The notes beneath the pieces were generated by a model. The model was not told where the DNA came from, did not search any database, and was given only the letters and a program-made list of their open reading frames with translations. The position numbers and the translations under genes are program-made. From the NCBI GenBank assembly GCA_028290545.1, contig JAQGJP010000072.1:1-35893 (forward strand): DNA of 35,893 nucleotides, written 5' to 3'. Numbering within the stretch: the first letter of the stretch is position 1; the number at the start of each line of letters is the position of its first letter. The DNA comes from Rhizobium sp. (lineage in GTDB: Bacteria; Pseudomonadota; Alphaproteobacteria; Rhizobiales; Rhizobiaceae). Shown piece by piece: positions 1 to 8,589 of the stretch.

Positions 1-135
1 TTGCGCGAGCGAGTCGATGCCCATCGTATTCTTCAGCCAGTCACCCGTCGCCCGAAACCCGCTGCGCGCAAAATCCCGTTCCAGGTAGAGCGTATCGTCC
101 AGATCGAAAACCAGGACGGCAGTGTCATTGGACAT
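1..135 (-). CDS. HAD-superfamily hydrolase, N-terminal part (runs off the window)
   Basis: Only the first 45 codons are inside the window. The start is the ATG at 135, 4 bp after the stop of the ATP-grasp gene, so the two are almost certainly co-transcribed and translationally coupled. Residues 9-16 read VFDLDDTL, which is HAD motif I (DxDxT with the nucleophile Asp and the acid/base Asp two residues later). It is followed by YLERDFARSGF, as in phosphoglycolate-phosphatase-like or house-cleaning HAD phosphatases. The HAD fold assignment is direct from the motif. The substrate cannot be said, but its position after an ATP-grasp ligase and a formyltransferase-like enzyme suggests it dephosphorylates an intermediate of the same pathway. 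The cap domain and motifs II-IV lie outside the window. Confidence 0.75.
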   Translation of the reverse strand, partial: MSNDTAVLVFDLDDTLYLERDFARSGFRATGDWLKNTMGIDSLAQ

Positions 136-139
136 GGAC

Positions 140-1111
140 TCAGCCCTGAAAAACGGCGGCGTCATAACGCAGCATCAGCACGCCTTCCCGCCACCTGTCA
201 TGGGCGGTGCTGGGAAGGCCCGCGATCTCTTCGAGCAACCATCGGGTAAAGGTCGCGCCGGCATGATGCACCAACGGATAGCCGCCGCCGAAGCGAGCAT
301 TGATCTCGATGACCTTGGGACCATTGTTCCTGTCGTCAATGACCTGGAAGCAAAGAACGCCTCGCGCCAACGGCAGGGCCTTCGCGATCCCTCTGGCAAT
401 ATCGATAAGGGCCGGATGCCGCTCGGTCCGCCCCTTTTCGACTTCTCCGGCGCGGATGCGCAGCCGGCGATGAGCCACCGCACATCTCAGCTCGCCGCTC
501 GCATCGATAAACATGTTAATCGTGAATTCCGGTCCGTCCAGAAACTCCTGGACGATCATCGGCTCGCTCTGTTCGGCCGGCAAATCTTCGATACTATTCA
601 CCACACTGATAAGACGGCTTGCGCTACCTCCCTTTGGCTTGACGAACAGAGGCCACGGCCAATCTTCGTGCTGACCACGCATATCATCCAGATCAACGGT
701 TCGCGGAACGGGAACACCGGCCTGCCCAAGCACTCGCATGGTCTCCAGCTTGTCACGCGCGACGTTGATCACCTCTTCCCCACTGACATGCACCTTCGTT
801 CCGAAACGAGCAAATTCACTGGCAGCGATTGCGAGGGGAAGCAGCTCTGGATCGATCGTTGGCACGATCAGGTGAACGCCTTCGCGCCTCGCAATATCGG
901 CAATGGCACCCGTGAATTCGTCCTTGTCGCACGGCGGCACGGCAAACGCGCTATCCGCCATATGGCAGGCTGAACTCATTTCCGGAGCAACGTCACAAGT
1001 GACGATATGAAGCGGAAGGCCCGCCTCAATTGCCGAATTGCGGAAGCATTGAATGAGCTCGACCCGCCGGCCCGCTGAGGAAACGAGAATTTTAAATGGC
1101 TTAGCTGTCAT
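140..1111 (-). CDS. ATP-grasp ligase, carbamoyl-phosphate-synthase-large-subunit-like
   Basis: A 323-residue protein. The N-terminus (KILVSSAGRRVELI) is the Rossmann-like pre-ATP-grasp segment typical of CarB/PylC-like ligases. The central part holds the ATP-binding lysine loop (FVKPKGGSASR). The C-terminal part holds the metal/ATP motif EINARFGGGYPL, whose Glu and Asn coordinate Mg. Such enzymes form an amide or peptide-type bond through an acylphosphate. I chose the ATG at 1111 because an AGAGGA Shine-Dalgarno lies just upstream; an ATG at 1144 has none. It sits 42 bp after the formyltransferase-like gene and 4 bp before the HAD gene. Neither partner substrate can be named. A role in making an amidated or peptide-bearing sugar or small metabolite is inference from the neighbours. 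Confidence 0.9.
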   Translation of the reverse strand: MTAKPFKILVSSAGRRVELIQCFRNSAIEAGLPLHIVTCDVAPEMSSACHMADSAFAVPPCDKDEFTGAIADIARREGVHLIVPTIDPELLPLAIAASEFARFGTKVHVSGEEVINVARDKLETMRVLGQAGVPVPRTVDLDDMRGQHEDWPWPLFVKPKGGSASRLISVVNSIEDLPAEQSEPMIVQEFLDGPEFTINMFIDASGELRCAVAHRRLRIRAGEVEKGRTERHPALIDIARGIAKALPLARGVLCFQVIDDRNNGPKVIEINARFGGGYPLVHHAGATFTRWLLEEIAGLPSTAHDRWREGVLMLRYDAAVFQG

Positions 1112-1153
1112 CTTCTCGTCCTCTGAAACATGCCGGACTGGCATGGGATATCG

Positions 1154-2056
1154 TCATTTGAGCTTGCTGTGAATATGCGGCTTTCGGCTGAAAGCCGAAT
1201 GCCATTTTCTCACCTCAATGCATTCTCCGTCGCCGCACAAGACGATAAAGCCCAGAGCGGTATGCACCTGCACCTGTCCGACGATGCCGATAAAACGCTC
1301 GGAGTGCGGAACGGAAACGGCCTCGTCTATTCGTATCCTCTCGCCGTCCTGACAGGTGAACGAGCCCGGGTAGGGATCGCCCACGGCACGAATCAATCGA
1401 AGGATCGAGGCGGCGGACGCATGCCAATCGATCAAACCGTCTTCTGGCGTACGTTTGGCGCAGTAAGATGCCTCACTTTCATCCTGTATCAATCTTGTCG
1501 ATACGCCATTTTCGATCAACGATACTGCTTCCGGAACCATTTCCCGCATATTGCGCGTGTGCTTGTCGTAAAGGCTGCGCGCCGTCTCCGCGGAATCGAG
1601 CGGAAACAGCCGCTGCAGAAGGATATCACCGGAATCGACACCCTCATCCAGCCAGAACAGTGTCGAGCCGGTCGTCGGCTCGTTGCGCAGGATGGTCCAC
1701 GGAATGACGCCTCGCCCGCGCAGGCGAGGCAGGGCAGCGGGATGGAATCCCACCGTTCCCGTTTTTGCAATGTCGCGGAATGGCAGGCGGCAGATCTGAG
1801 ACCAGCCGAGTACCAGCGTCAGGTCCGGTTTCGAGTCCGTCATCACTTTGATCGTCTCGAGCGAATTGATATTGGTGGTGTTGTGGACTTCGATGCCCAG
1901 GTTCCGAGCAGGGGTGGTCAGATCCGCAAAATCCGAATGACGGCCGGCCGCTTCCAGCGGAAGCGTCACGAGCAATATCGGAGGGCGCTGGGCTTCCACC
2001 AGCGACTTGAATGCAATCTCCGTTCCCTCGACGGTGCCGACAAGAGCGATGCGCAT
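1154..2056 (-). CDS. Formyltransferase-fold enzyme (methionyl-tRNA formyltransferase-like, sugar/small-molecule type)
   Basis: A 300-residue protein with the N-terminal formyltransferase Rossmann domain (MRIALVGTVEG) and the signature around GFHPAALPRLRGRGVIPW and DEGVDSGDI. His105 and Asp141 correspond to the catalytic His and Asp of the Fmt/ArnA/GART fold. The Asn two residues before the His in Fmt (N-x-H) is Gly103 here. From memory, G-x-HP is common in a subfamily found in polysaccharide loci, so this is probably a subfamily trait rather than decay. A C-terminal Fmt-like domain follows from about residue 200. The ATG at 2056 fits the family N-terminus; a GTG at 2116 would add 20 unconserved residues. 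It is first of three leftward genes. N-formylation of an amino sugar from N10-formyl-THF is the default prediction, but the missing Asn leaves room for another one-carbon or hydrolytic reaction. Confidence 0.86.
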   Translation of the reverse strand: MRIALVGTVEGTEIAFKSLVEAQRPPILLVTLPLEAAGRHSDFADLTTPARNLGIEVHNTTNINSLETIKVMTDSKPDLTLVLGWSQICRLPFRDIAKTGTVGFHPAALPRLRGRGVIPWTILRNEPTTGSTLFWLDEGVDSGDILLQRLFPLDSAETARSLYDKHTRNMREMVPEAVSLIENGVSTRLIQDESEASYCAKRTPEDGLIDWHASAASILRLIRAVGDPYPGSFTCQDGERIRIDEAVSVPHSERFIGIVGQVQVHTALGFIVLCGDGECIEVRKWHSAFSRKPHIHSKLK

Positions 2057-3327
2057 TGTTTCAGGATCCCCGAGCAGAGGTTCCGCAATGCTCGATCGAG
2101 TCGGTTGGCAAATCACTCGATACAGATTGGCAGTGGGAAGCTCGAAATTTCTGACTCATCTGAATGATGATCCTAAGCGCCCCGCGATAGTATCGCAAGC
2201 GCAGTTACTGGATGGCATGATTGAACCTCTAGCTGTGAGGCAGGATCTATTGAAGTTGTCGGAACTATACCGTTGTAGGCTTGCGCTCACCGGGGGATCC
2301 AAACATACGCTGGTTAGAAATAGTCTTGATTTGATCACTGCTCCGGACGGGCACAGTCCCTGCAACACCTCCCGGCAAGAAATCAACAAGCAGGCAGCCA
2401 TATATCCAAAATTCGGCAGAGACAATGTATTACCGCAAGTTTATGGACGAGAGCCGATCGCTACGCGAATCGATGTAAGTTTCGGGTGTAGAAACAATGA
2501 AGCTTGTCTAGAAACGCGCATTGTATTGCTTAAGAATAAGAGTAGCGTTGATAGGCTCTCGAGAGCTACCGGGCGGTGCCTGAACAGCGAACGCCATGTC
2601 GCATCCTAGCCGTCCGGTAACTTTTGACACACGGGATGAGCATATACTGGGCGATGAAAGAGTGTTGGCCGCGAAAACGCGTGACCAAACGGAAGACGTC
2701 GCCAGGCAGGCGCCGGAGCGGTCTTGGCTTTCCCGGCGAGGAGAAAACCGCAGATGGAGCTGTTCCTCCATCGAGGATTTTCGACAAGGCCGGAGTTCGT
2801 TTCCGGTCCCAGGCAACAGGTTGTTATCATCGAGATCTGGTATTAAGCCAATCGCACTTTGGTTCCCAGGCCGAGTTTGCCGGTGTCGAGCTCCATCGTT
2901 TCGTTCTGCTTCCATGGTCCGGTCACAGTGTTGTCACCTGTATCAAAAGTGTCAGCGATGAGCCGAGGGAAATTTCAAGCAGCCCCACCGTCCCCAACTG
3001 AATTGATCCCCAAAAATTTGTTTACAACTCCCTAATAAGATGTTTACTTAATAAGCGACAACTAAAACGACTGCGAGGAGGCAGTGGTTGCAGACCTATA
3101 GAAGCCAGTGGCTTGCAATATATGTGGTTGAAATGCAACAATAGTTAAACGAGGCGTGACCAGTCCACTTGATTATCCGTGCAAAGTCGTCCGTGAAGAG
3201 GTGAGGATTGACCGATGGGACGTGGCTGAGCGCTGAAACCCCGGCCAGACCAATGTTAGAATGCGGATGGAGACATTTCGGAGCGCTCGCGGAATTGCCG
3301 AAAGACTAAAAGTAACGAGGGGGTGAC
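2057..3327. other. Long AT-rich intergenic region between divergent operons
   Basis: About 1.27 kb with no ORF that resembles a known protein; the open frames here are short and lack good Shine-Dalgarno sites. It should hold the promoters of both flanking operons. A possible rightward promoter is TTTACA at 3021-3026 followed after 18 bp by TACTTA at 3045-3050, in a notably AT-rich patch, about 280 bp before the MBOAT start. This is weak. Base composition is visibly lower in GC than the flanking genes, as often seen beside surface-polysaccharide loci acquired by transfer. Confidence 0.5.
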
Positions 3328-4896
3328 ATGATCTTTATCGATCCGGTCTTTCTGTTTCTCTTTTTACCTACGACACTTCTTGCATTTTACCTGGCGATGT
3401 GGGCGTGGGGGAGAAACGAAGCGCTTCTCGTCATGTTTATTGCATCACTGATATTCTATATACCATATGGCATTTCTTCCGCTGTCTTGCTTCTTGTGGC
3501 ACTACTCGTCAATTTCGGCGTAGCCAATGCCCTTTTGCGTCTGGGCGACGCTCACCCTTATCGGCGTATATTGTATGGCATCGGGCAAACGTATAATATA
3601 GCTTCTCTTTTCTACTTCAAATATAAGATCGTTTCTATTCTTTTGGGAGGCCATGGTGGACTCTTTACTGATGTAGCGGGTGTAGCAATTCCGGCCGGTA
3701 TCTCTTTTTATACCTTTCATCAGGCAGCTTTTCTGGCAGATGCTTATGTGCGCGAAAAGAGCGTCGTGGAGTTTTTCGAAGGCAACCGATCGCTCAGAAA
3801 GAATTTCTGGTCATTTTGTCGTTATGGCGCCTTCGTAAGTTTTTTTCCTCAGCTGATTATCGGACCTATCACCTATCTTCACGAATTCCATCCGCAGGTT
3901 AAGTCCAAAAAGTTTTTGCACTTCGATCCTGTGAATATTGCCGTTGGATTGGCTTTCGTCTCAATAGGCATGTTCAAGAAGGTCGTCATCGCCGACAACG
4001 TGGCTCAAACCGTCGACCTTGTTTTCGGAGCGGCCGAAGTCGGGGCAGTAATAGACCCTGCCCATGCATGGATCGGCGCACTTTCTTACATGGTGCAGCT
4101 ATACTTTGATTTCTCCGGCTACTCCGACATGGCACTCGGCCTTGCCCGCATGTTCGGCTTGCGCTATCCGATAAACTTCTTTTCGCCCTTCAAGGCGACC
4201 GGCATCATCGATTATTATCGGCGCTGGCATATGACACTGACGCGCGTCATCGCGCGCTTCCTGTATACACCCTTGTCTATCGCCGGAACCCGCTACAGCG
4301 TCCAGCGCCGACTTTCGCCGCTGCCCACGCAGATTCTCAGCCTGTGGCTGCCGATCATCATAAATTTCCAGATCATCAGTCTCTGGCATGGCGCCACCTG
4401 GACCTTTGTCGTTTTTGGCGTGATGCACGGCTTGTGGTACGCGTCGGAGGTGCAGCTTCGGGCAAGCAAAAGATATAAGAACATGCGCAAGACAACATCG
4501 CCGATCATCCGGCTGATCTTTGAAAGAGCTATTTTCTTCCTACTGCTTTGCCTCAGCCTCACCATGTTCCGCTCGGAAAGCGTCGGTGCCGCATTCCACC
4601 TTTATGCACAGATGTTTGGAGCATCGACCGGCGCTCCGTCGGCCTTCGAGATGCGCCAGCCGGTATTTATGCTCCTCTGCGGATTCTCAATCATTTACTT
4701 GATGCCAAACAGCGTTGAACTCCTGCGCCGTTACCGCCCTGCCATCATGACGTACGAGAATGTGAGCTACGGCGTCGCTTTCCTGCGCAATATCTGGCGG
4801 CCATCCTGGGCCTGGGCCACATTTGCTGCGATTCTAACAATCTCTTCTTTATTCTATGTATCGCGGCAACCGCCTTTCCTCTATCAGGGATTTTAG
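3328..4896 (+). CDS. MBOAT-family membrane O-acyltransferase (AlgI/DltB-like)
   Basis: A 522-residue polytopic membrane protein starting MIFIDPVFLFLFLP, with a GAGGGGG Shine-Dalgarno just upstream. The MBOAT core is clear: a QLYFDFSGYSDMALGLARMFG segment near residues 258-278, the FxxTGIIDYYRRWHMTLT stretch after it, and LWHGATWTFVVFG with invariant His354, followed by MHG with His367. AlgI, PatA and DltB use this His and fold to move acyl groups from a cytoplasmic donor across the membrane onto an extracytoplasmic acceptor such as alginate, peptidoglycan or teichoic acid. Here the next genes are an SGNH-like protein 3 bp downstream, a carrier protein and an FkbH enzyme. The donor is therefore more likely an acyl-carrier protein thioester than acetyl-CoA. 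That donor assignment is inference; the MBOAT family call is firm. Confidence 0.93.
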   Translation: MIFIDPVFLFLFLPTTLLAFYLAMWAWGRNEALLVMFIASLIFYIPYGISSAVLLLVALLVNFGVANALLRLGDAHPYRRILYGIGQTYNIASLFYFKYKIVSILLGGHGGLFTDVAGVAIPAGISFYTFHQAAFLADAYVREKSVVEFFEGNRSLRKNFWSFCRYGAFVSFFPQLIIGPITYLHEFHPQVKSKKFLHFDPVNIAVGLAFVSIGMFKKVVIADNVAQTVDLVFGAAEVGAVIDPAHAWIGALSYMVQLYFDFSGYSDMALGLARMFGLRYPINFFSPFKATGIIDYYRRWHMTLTRVIARFLYTPLSIAGTRYSVQRRLSPLPTQILSLWLPIIINFQIISLWHGATWTFVVFGVMHGLWYASEVQLRASKRYKNMRKTTSPIIRLIFERAIFFLLLCLSLTMFRSESVGAAFHLYAQMFGASTGAPSAFEMRQPVFMLLCGFSIIYLMPNSVELLRRYRPAIMTYENVSYGVAFLRNIWRPSWAWATFAAILTISSLFYVSRQPPFLYQGF

Positions 4897-4899
4897 GCA

Positions 4900-6129
4900 A
4901 TGATCGGCAAAACACTTGTCATAACCACAAATCAGGATGCCAAGTCGAAGGTAGGCTGGTGGATCGGAGCGCGGTCGGGAGGACTGTCGAACAGCAAACC
5001 GCCCGACAGCTATAGAACCCGCCGTTTGCGTGCTGCTTTCCCAATGCTCGCAGTGTTTGGCAGCATTTGCATAGTCTACCTGTCGACCGTTGCAACCGTA
5101 GTGGCGACGGATCCCTATGACATTTACCGCTGGGGGTCGATGGTGCAACTCACCGCGAACGATGTGCCCCGTGACAACGTCGTGCGCTGGATCGACGCGG
5201 TAACGAAGAAATCGGATATCAATACGTTTCTCGTCGGAGGCTCGACCACGGCCATGTATTCTCCCGATGACATCGAAGAGGTGCTCGGCGGAAAGACGGT
5301 GGCCTACAATCTCAGTTATGGTGGCCCTCGCCCGATGGATCGCGACATAGTTCTGGATCAACTCGCCGCAAATTCCCATAGCCAGCGCATCATCATCACT
5401 TTTGACTGGATGTACATCCTGGATCCTGAGACGATGCGCGACGGGTTTCCAGAGTTTCTCTATGATCACGAGGTCGCGGACGATATTCGAATGGTCGACT
5501 TTGAAGCGGTCCGCCGCACGCTCAAAGTTCTGGCAGGACAAACCAAATACGATTCACGAGACGGCGAACGGTATGCTAAATTCGTGGTGCAGCAGTATAA
5601 TACGTTCCAGAAGCCATCCCGAATGGCTGAACTTCGCGCGCTCATCAAGGAGTACCGGTCGGTAATTGACACTCCGAGTGGCAGGTCCTGCGCCAGTTTC
5701 AATGCCGTAGACGAGCAGCTCGTCCCGAGAATTCGGAGATTTGCGGAGAAGGGCGTCAAGATCGATGTGGTGATGCCCATCCTATCCTATGCCAACTACT
5801 ATTTTAATATGAGTGCTATCAGTCCCACACTCCTGGACGAGGTGCTGATTTCGCGGCGTTGTCTCGTCGAGGCCGTGGACGGCTTGCCCAACGTACGTGT
5901 CTTCGCATTCGATGATGATCCCGCCATCGCCGGAGATCTCGCAAATTTCCGTGACCCCGGTCACGTCTACAGCGCGGAAGTGCTGAAGCGAACGTTGACA
6001 TCACTTTCAGTGGGCGAGAATATGCTGAACCGTGCAAATATTGGAGAATATGAGCGCCGTATCAGGACGGAAGTGAAGAACTACGTCATCAAAAACAGCA
6101 ACTCAACCACATGGAAGGGAACTGAGTAG
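4900..6129 (+). CDS. Membrane-anchored SGNH-hydrolase-like protein (DltD/AlgX-like partner of the MBOAT)
   Basis: A 409-residue protein. One hydrophobic segment near residues 46-70 (MLAVFGSICIVYLSTVATVVA) would leave most of the chain in the periplasm. FLVGGSTTAMYS contains Ser115 in a GGST block, matching the nucleophile position of SGNH-like enzymes. DPGHVYS near the C-terminus gives Asp352 and His355 in the DxxH spacing that completes a Ser-His-Asp triad. The same layout (single anchor, then SGNH domain) is seen in DltD and in DUF1574-type proteins that accompany MBOATs. The start is 3 bp after the MBOAT stop, so coupling is expected. It could complete acyl transfer to the glycan outside the membrane or act as an esterase that trims it. 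The SGNH reading is by motif only, since overall sequence similarity in this group is low. Confidence 0.8.
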   Translation: MIGKTLVITTNQDAKSKVGWWIGARSGGLSNSKPPDSYRTRRLRAAFPMLAVFGSICIVYLSTVATVVATDPYDIYRWGSMVQLTANDVPRDNVVRWIDAVTKKSDINTFLVGGSTTAMYSPDDIEEVLGGKTVAYNLSYGGPRPMDRDIVLDQLAANSHSQRIIITFDWMYILDPETMRDGFPEFLYDHEVADDIRMVDFEAVRRTLKVLAGQTKYDSRDGERYAKFVVQQYNTFQKPSRMAELRALIKEYRSVIDTPSGRSCASFNAVDEQLVPRIRRFAEKGVKIDVVMPILSYANYYFNMSAISPTLLDEVLISRRCLVEAVDGLPNVRVFAFDDDPAIAGDLANFRDPGHVYSAEVLKRTLTSLSVGENMLNRANIGEYERRIRTEVKNYVIKNSNSTTWKGTE

Positions 6130-6278
6130 GATGACGCTGAAAGCGTCCGGGCAATATCGGCGCTATCGAAGTCTGGAGAATGGCGTATCGTGCGCTCGGT
6201 GCATTCTCTCACCATATGCGAAATATCCGACTCCCGTTGCGTTGTTGGTTCGGCCGTCATCAATATAGGGTTGTACGC

Positions 6279-6524
6279 ATGTCAAATCATGAAGCCTACC
6301 TCGCCCAGGTCGCAGATGTGATCCGTGATCTCTTCGACGAATACGACGGTCCGATCTCTGAGGAAACGACCGCCGGGAATATTCCTCAGTGGGATAGCCT
6401 TTCGCATGTGAGGCTGATGATGCTCATCGAGCAGGAGTTCGATGTGCGTTTTAGTACCGCGGAAGTTCAGGGGTTTAAGAATCTCGGAAGCCTTATCGAG
6501 GCGGTCGCTAAACGCAAAGGCTGA
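6279..6524 (+). CDS. Acyl carrier protein (phosphopantetheine-binding)
   Basis: An 81-residue acidic helical protein. IPQWDSLSHVRLMMLIEQEF is the phosphopantetheine attachment motif, with Ser40 in the DSL triplet, followed by the usual helix II and the LIEAV end of helix IV. I start at the ATG at 6279 (MSNHEAY) because it gives a normal ACP length and has AGGG 8 bp upstream. An upstream ATG at 6180 would add 33 unconserved residues. It lies 149 bp after the SGNH gene and 78 bp before the FkbH gene. A discrete ACP beside FkbH is typical of glyceryl- or hydroxymalonyl-ACP routes. It would need a phosphopantetheinyl transferase, which is not in the window. This is not the housekeeping fatty-acid ACP: the neighbours and the WDSLSH variant argue for a dedicated carrier. 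Confidence 0.92.
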   Translation: MSNHEAYLAQVADVIRDLFDEYDGPISEETTAGNIPQWDSLSHVRLMMLIEQEFDVRFSTAEVQGFKNLGSLIEAVAKRKG

Positions 6525-6602
6525 TTGAAGCCAGATGAACGGGCATCTCGTGTTGGGAGGCGTAATACCAAGTCTCGATGATGGCAACAAGCAGGAGCGC
6601 GC

Positions 6603-8489
6603 ATGACCAACCCATTTCCATGGCGCAAGCCGCTCGACGCGAATTGGGCTGCACAGGTCGCAGAGATCGAAGCCGCCATCGGCAACGGCGGGATGCCGGA
6701 TTATGCGCTCACCAAGGCCGTCGCAAATCAGCAGTTGGGCGCGCGTGAGCAGCTGAAGATTGAGCGTTTGGCCGAACGTATCGGCAAGCTTGACGGAAAG
6801 GGATTCACACGCTTTGAAATCGGCCTGCTGGGCAGCCGTACACTGAGCTACCTCTCCGCTCCGCTGCGGGCCGCAGGCCTGGCGCGCGGACTGCTGGTGT
6901 CGCCATACGAAGCGCCCTATGATCGGGTCGCAAGCTTTGCTTTCTCGAGCAACAACTGTTTCGAGCGGCAGCTGGATGCCGTTCTTATCATCCTGGATGA
7001 AAGTGCGTTTCAGAGCTCGCGTCTCCTGTTGAATGCTGCGGCCGAAGACGAGGCTGTGCAGGAGGCGGAAATGCTCGTTGACGAGATCGCGAAAGCGACG
7101 CGATCCAAGACCGGTTGCCCCGCAATCATTGCCACCCTGCCGCCGCTTGTGCAGATCGCCTCGGCCGAAACTGCCACACCAGGTTCGGACGCCCGTTTCA
7201 GACTGCGGTTCAATTTAATGCTTGCTGACGGAGCCGCGCAGCGAAGGTGGCTGATATGGGATCAGGCGTCGCTTGCGGCACGGGTGGGGCTTGATCGATG
7301 GATCGATCCGATCTCCTTCCATTCAGCGAAAGTGCCATTCAACATTCAGATATGTCCGCAAGCGGCAGACAGCATAGTGGCGCTGCTGGCGGCGATGAAG
7401 GGTAAGACCGCGCGTGCGCTTGTGCTCGACCTCGACAACACGATTTGGGGCGGAGTCATTGGCGACGACGGGATTTCCGGAATCAGGCTCGGTCAGAATT
7501 CCGCCGAGGGCGAGGCCTTCGTTGCGTTTCAGAATTTCGTGCTGAAGCTGCGCGAACGCGGCATAGTGCTGGCGGTGTGTTCGAAAAATACGGATGCGGT
7601 CGCGCGCGGGCCATTTCTCAATCATCCCGAAATGATCCTGAAAGAACAGCATATGGCCGTCTTTCAGGCCAATTGGAATGACAAGGCAACCAACATCCGC
7701 TCGATTGCTGAAACGCTCAACCTGGGTCTGGAGTCGCTCGCCTATGTCGACGACAATCCCGCCGAGCGCGAGCGCGTCCGACAGGAACTTCCGTTGGTCT
7801 CCACCATCGAGGTAGGCGAGGATCCCTCCTTTTTCATAGAGCGGGTTTCAAAGTCCGGCCTGTTCGACCACCTGCCGCTGAATTCCGACGATCTGGCGCG
7901 GGCGAACAGCTATGAGGGCCGCGCCAAAGTGGCGGACATCCGCGCGCGGATAGGAAATTATGAGGATTATCTGAAATCCCTCGAAATGCGCATGACGATT
8001 GCGCCGTTCGATGACGTGGGGTGCCCACGCATCGTCCAACTCATCAATAAGTCCAATCAATTCAACCTGACGACCCGTCGCTATAACGAGGAGGATGTCA
8101 GGCGGATGCAACAGGATGCAAACGTTTTGGGGTGGCAGGTTCGTCTCGACGACAAGTTCGCCCAGCACGGGATGATTGGCGTCGTCATCGTGCGTCAGGA
8201 GACCAGCGAGTGGGAGATCGATACCTGGCTGCAATCATGCCGGGTGCTGGAGCGCGGCGTGGAACAATGCATAATGAACAATCTCTTCACCAAGGCCTCC
8301 GAAAAGGGGGTCGTGCGCATTAATGCACGGTACATACCAACCGAACGCAATCAAATGGTAGCGGATTTCTATACGCGGCTTGGCTTCGACGTGGTGGGGC
8401 ACAACAGCGACGGCTCGGTCGATTTCGTTTGCGCTGTCCGCACATACGCGCCGCATCTGGTGTTCATGGAGACCAGCCTGCCACTATAA
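6603..8489 (+). CDS. FkbH-like protein (HAD-IIIC phosphatase/acyl-loading enzyme with N-terminal SGNH-like region)
   Basis: A 628-residue protein. The HAD-IIIC domain starts with LVLDLDNTIWGGVIGDDG (Asp276 and Asp278 of motif I), continues with VCSKN (motif II) and YVDDNPAERERV (motif IV). It is followed by the FkbH-specific NKSNQFNLTTRRY block and a GNAT-like C-terminal domain from about residue 460. The first 260 residues correspond to the extended N-terminal region of long FkbH proteins. In polyketide pathways FkbH proteins dephosphorylate 1,3-bisphosphoglycerate and load the glyceryl group onto an ACP. The ACP gene sits directly upstream, so the same chemistry is the natural prediction. 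Start at the ATG with GCAGGAG upstream. What is unusual is the partner: an MBOAT/SGNH pair instead of polyketide synthase genes. The loaded acyl group could differ from glyceryl. Confidence 0.92.
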   Translation: MTNPFPWRKPLDANWAAQVAEIEAAIGNGGMPDYALTKAVANQQLGAREQLKIERLAERIGKLDGKGFTRFEIGLLGSRTLSYLSAPLRAAGLARGLLVSPYEAPYDRVASFAFSSNNCFERQLDAVLIILDESAFQSSRLLLNAAAEDEAVQEAEMLVDEIAKATRSKTGCPAIIATLPPLVQIASAETATPGSDARFRLRFNLMLADGAAQRRWLIWDQASLAARVGLDRWIDPISFHSAKVPFNIQICPQAADSIVALLAAMKGKTARALVLDLDNTIWGGVIGDDGISGIRLGQNSAEGEAFVAFQNFVLKLRERGIVLAVCSKNTDAVARGPFLNHPEMILKEQHMAVFQANWNDKATNIRSIAETLNLGLESLAYVDDNPAERERVRQELPLVSTIEVGEDPSFFIERVSKSGLFDHLPLNSDDLARANSYEGRAKVADIRARIGNYEDYLKSLEMRMTIAPFDDVGCPRIVQLINKSNQFNLTTRRYNEEDVRRMQQDANVLGWQVRLDDKFAQHGMIGVVIVRQETSEWEIDTWLQSCRVLERGVEQCIMNNLFTKASEKGVVRINARYIPTERNQMVADFYTRLGFDVVGHNSDGSVDFVCAVRTYAPHLVFMETSLPL

Positions 8490-8589
8490 TGGAATTATGT
8501 CACCCTCAAATTTCATACGCCTCGTGGGGAGCGAGCCCCTGGGACCGGACCTGCGGGGCATTGCAAACGGTTGCCATCCAGACGTTTTA

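Noticed and set aside
122..973. Long plus-strand open frame across the start of the window
   Set aside because: It is the antisense shadow of the ATP-grasp gene, whose motifs (KPKGGSASR, EINARFGGG) are clear on the minus strand.
1130..2167. 345-codon plus-strand frame over the formyltransferase-like gene
   Set aside because: It is antisense to a gene with the full formyltransferase signature and has no recognisable domain.
2007..2609. 200-codon plus-strand frame in the divergent gap
   Set aside because: Its first part is antisense to the formyltransferase-like gene and the rest resembles no protein; no Shine-Dalgarno is seen.
8490..8589. GC-rich inverted segments between the FkbH and SufR-like genes as a bidirectional terminator
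   Set aside because: Short GCCCC/GGGGC pairing with a long loop and no T-run; too weak to call.
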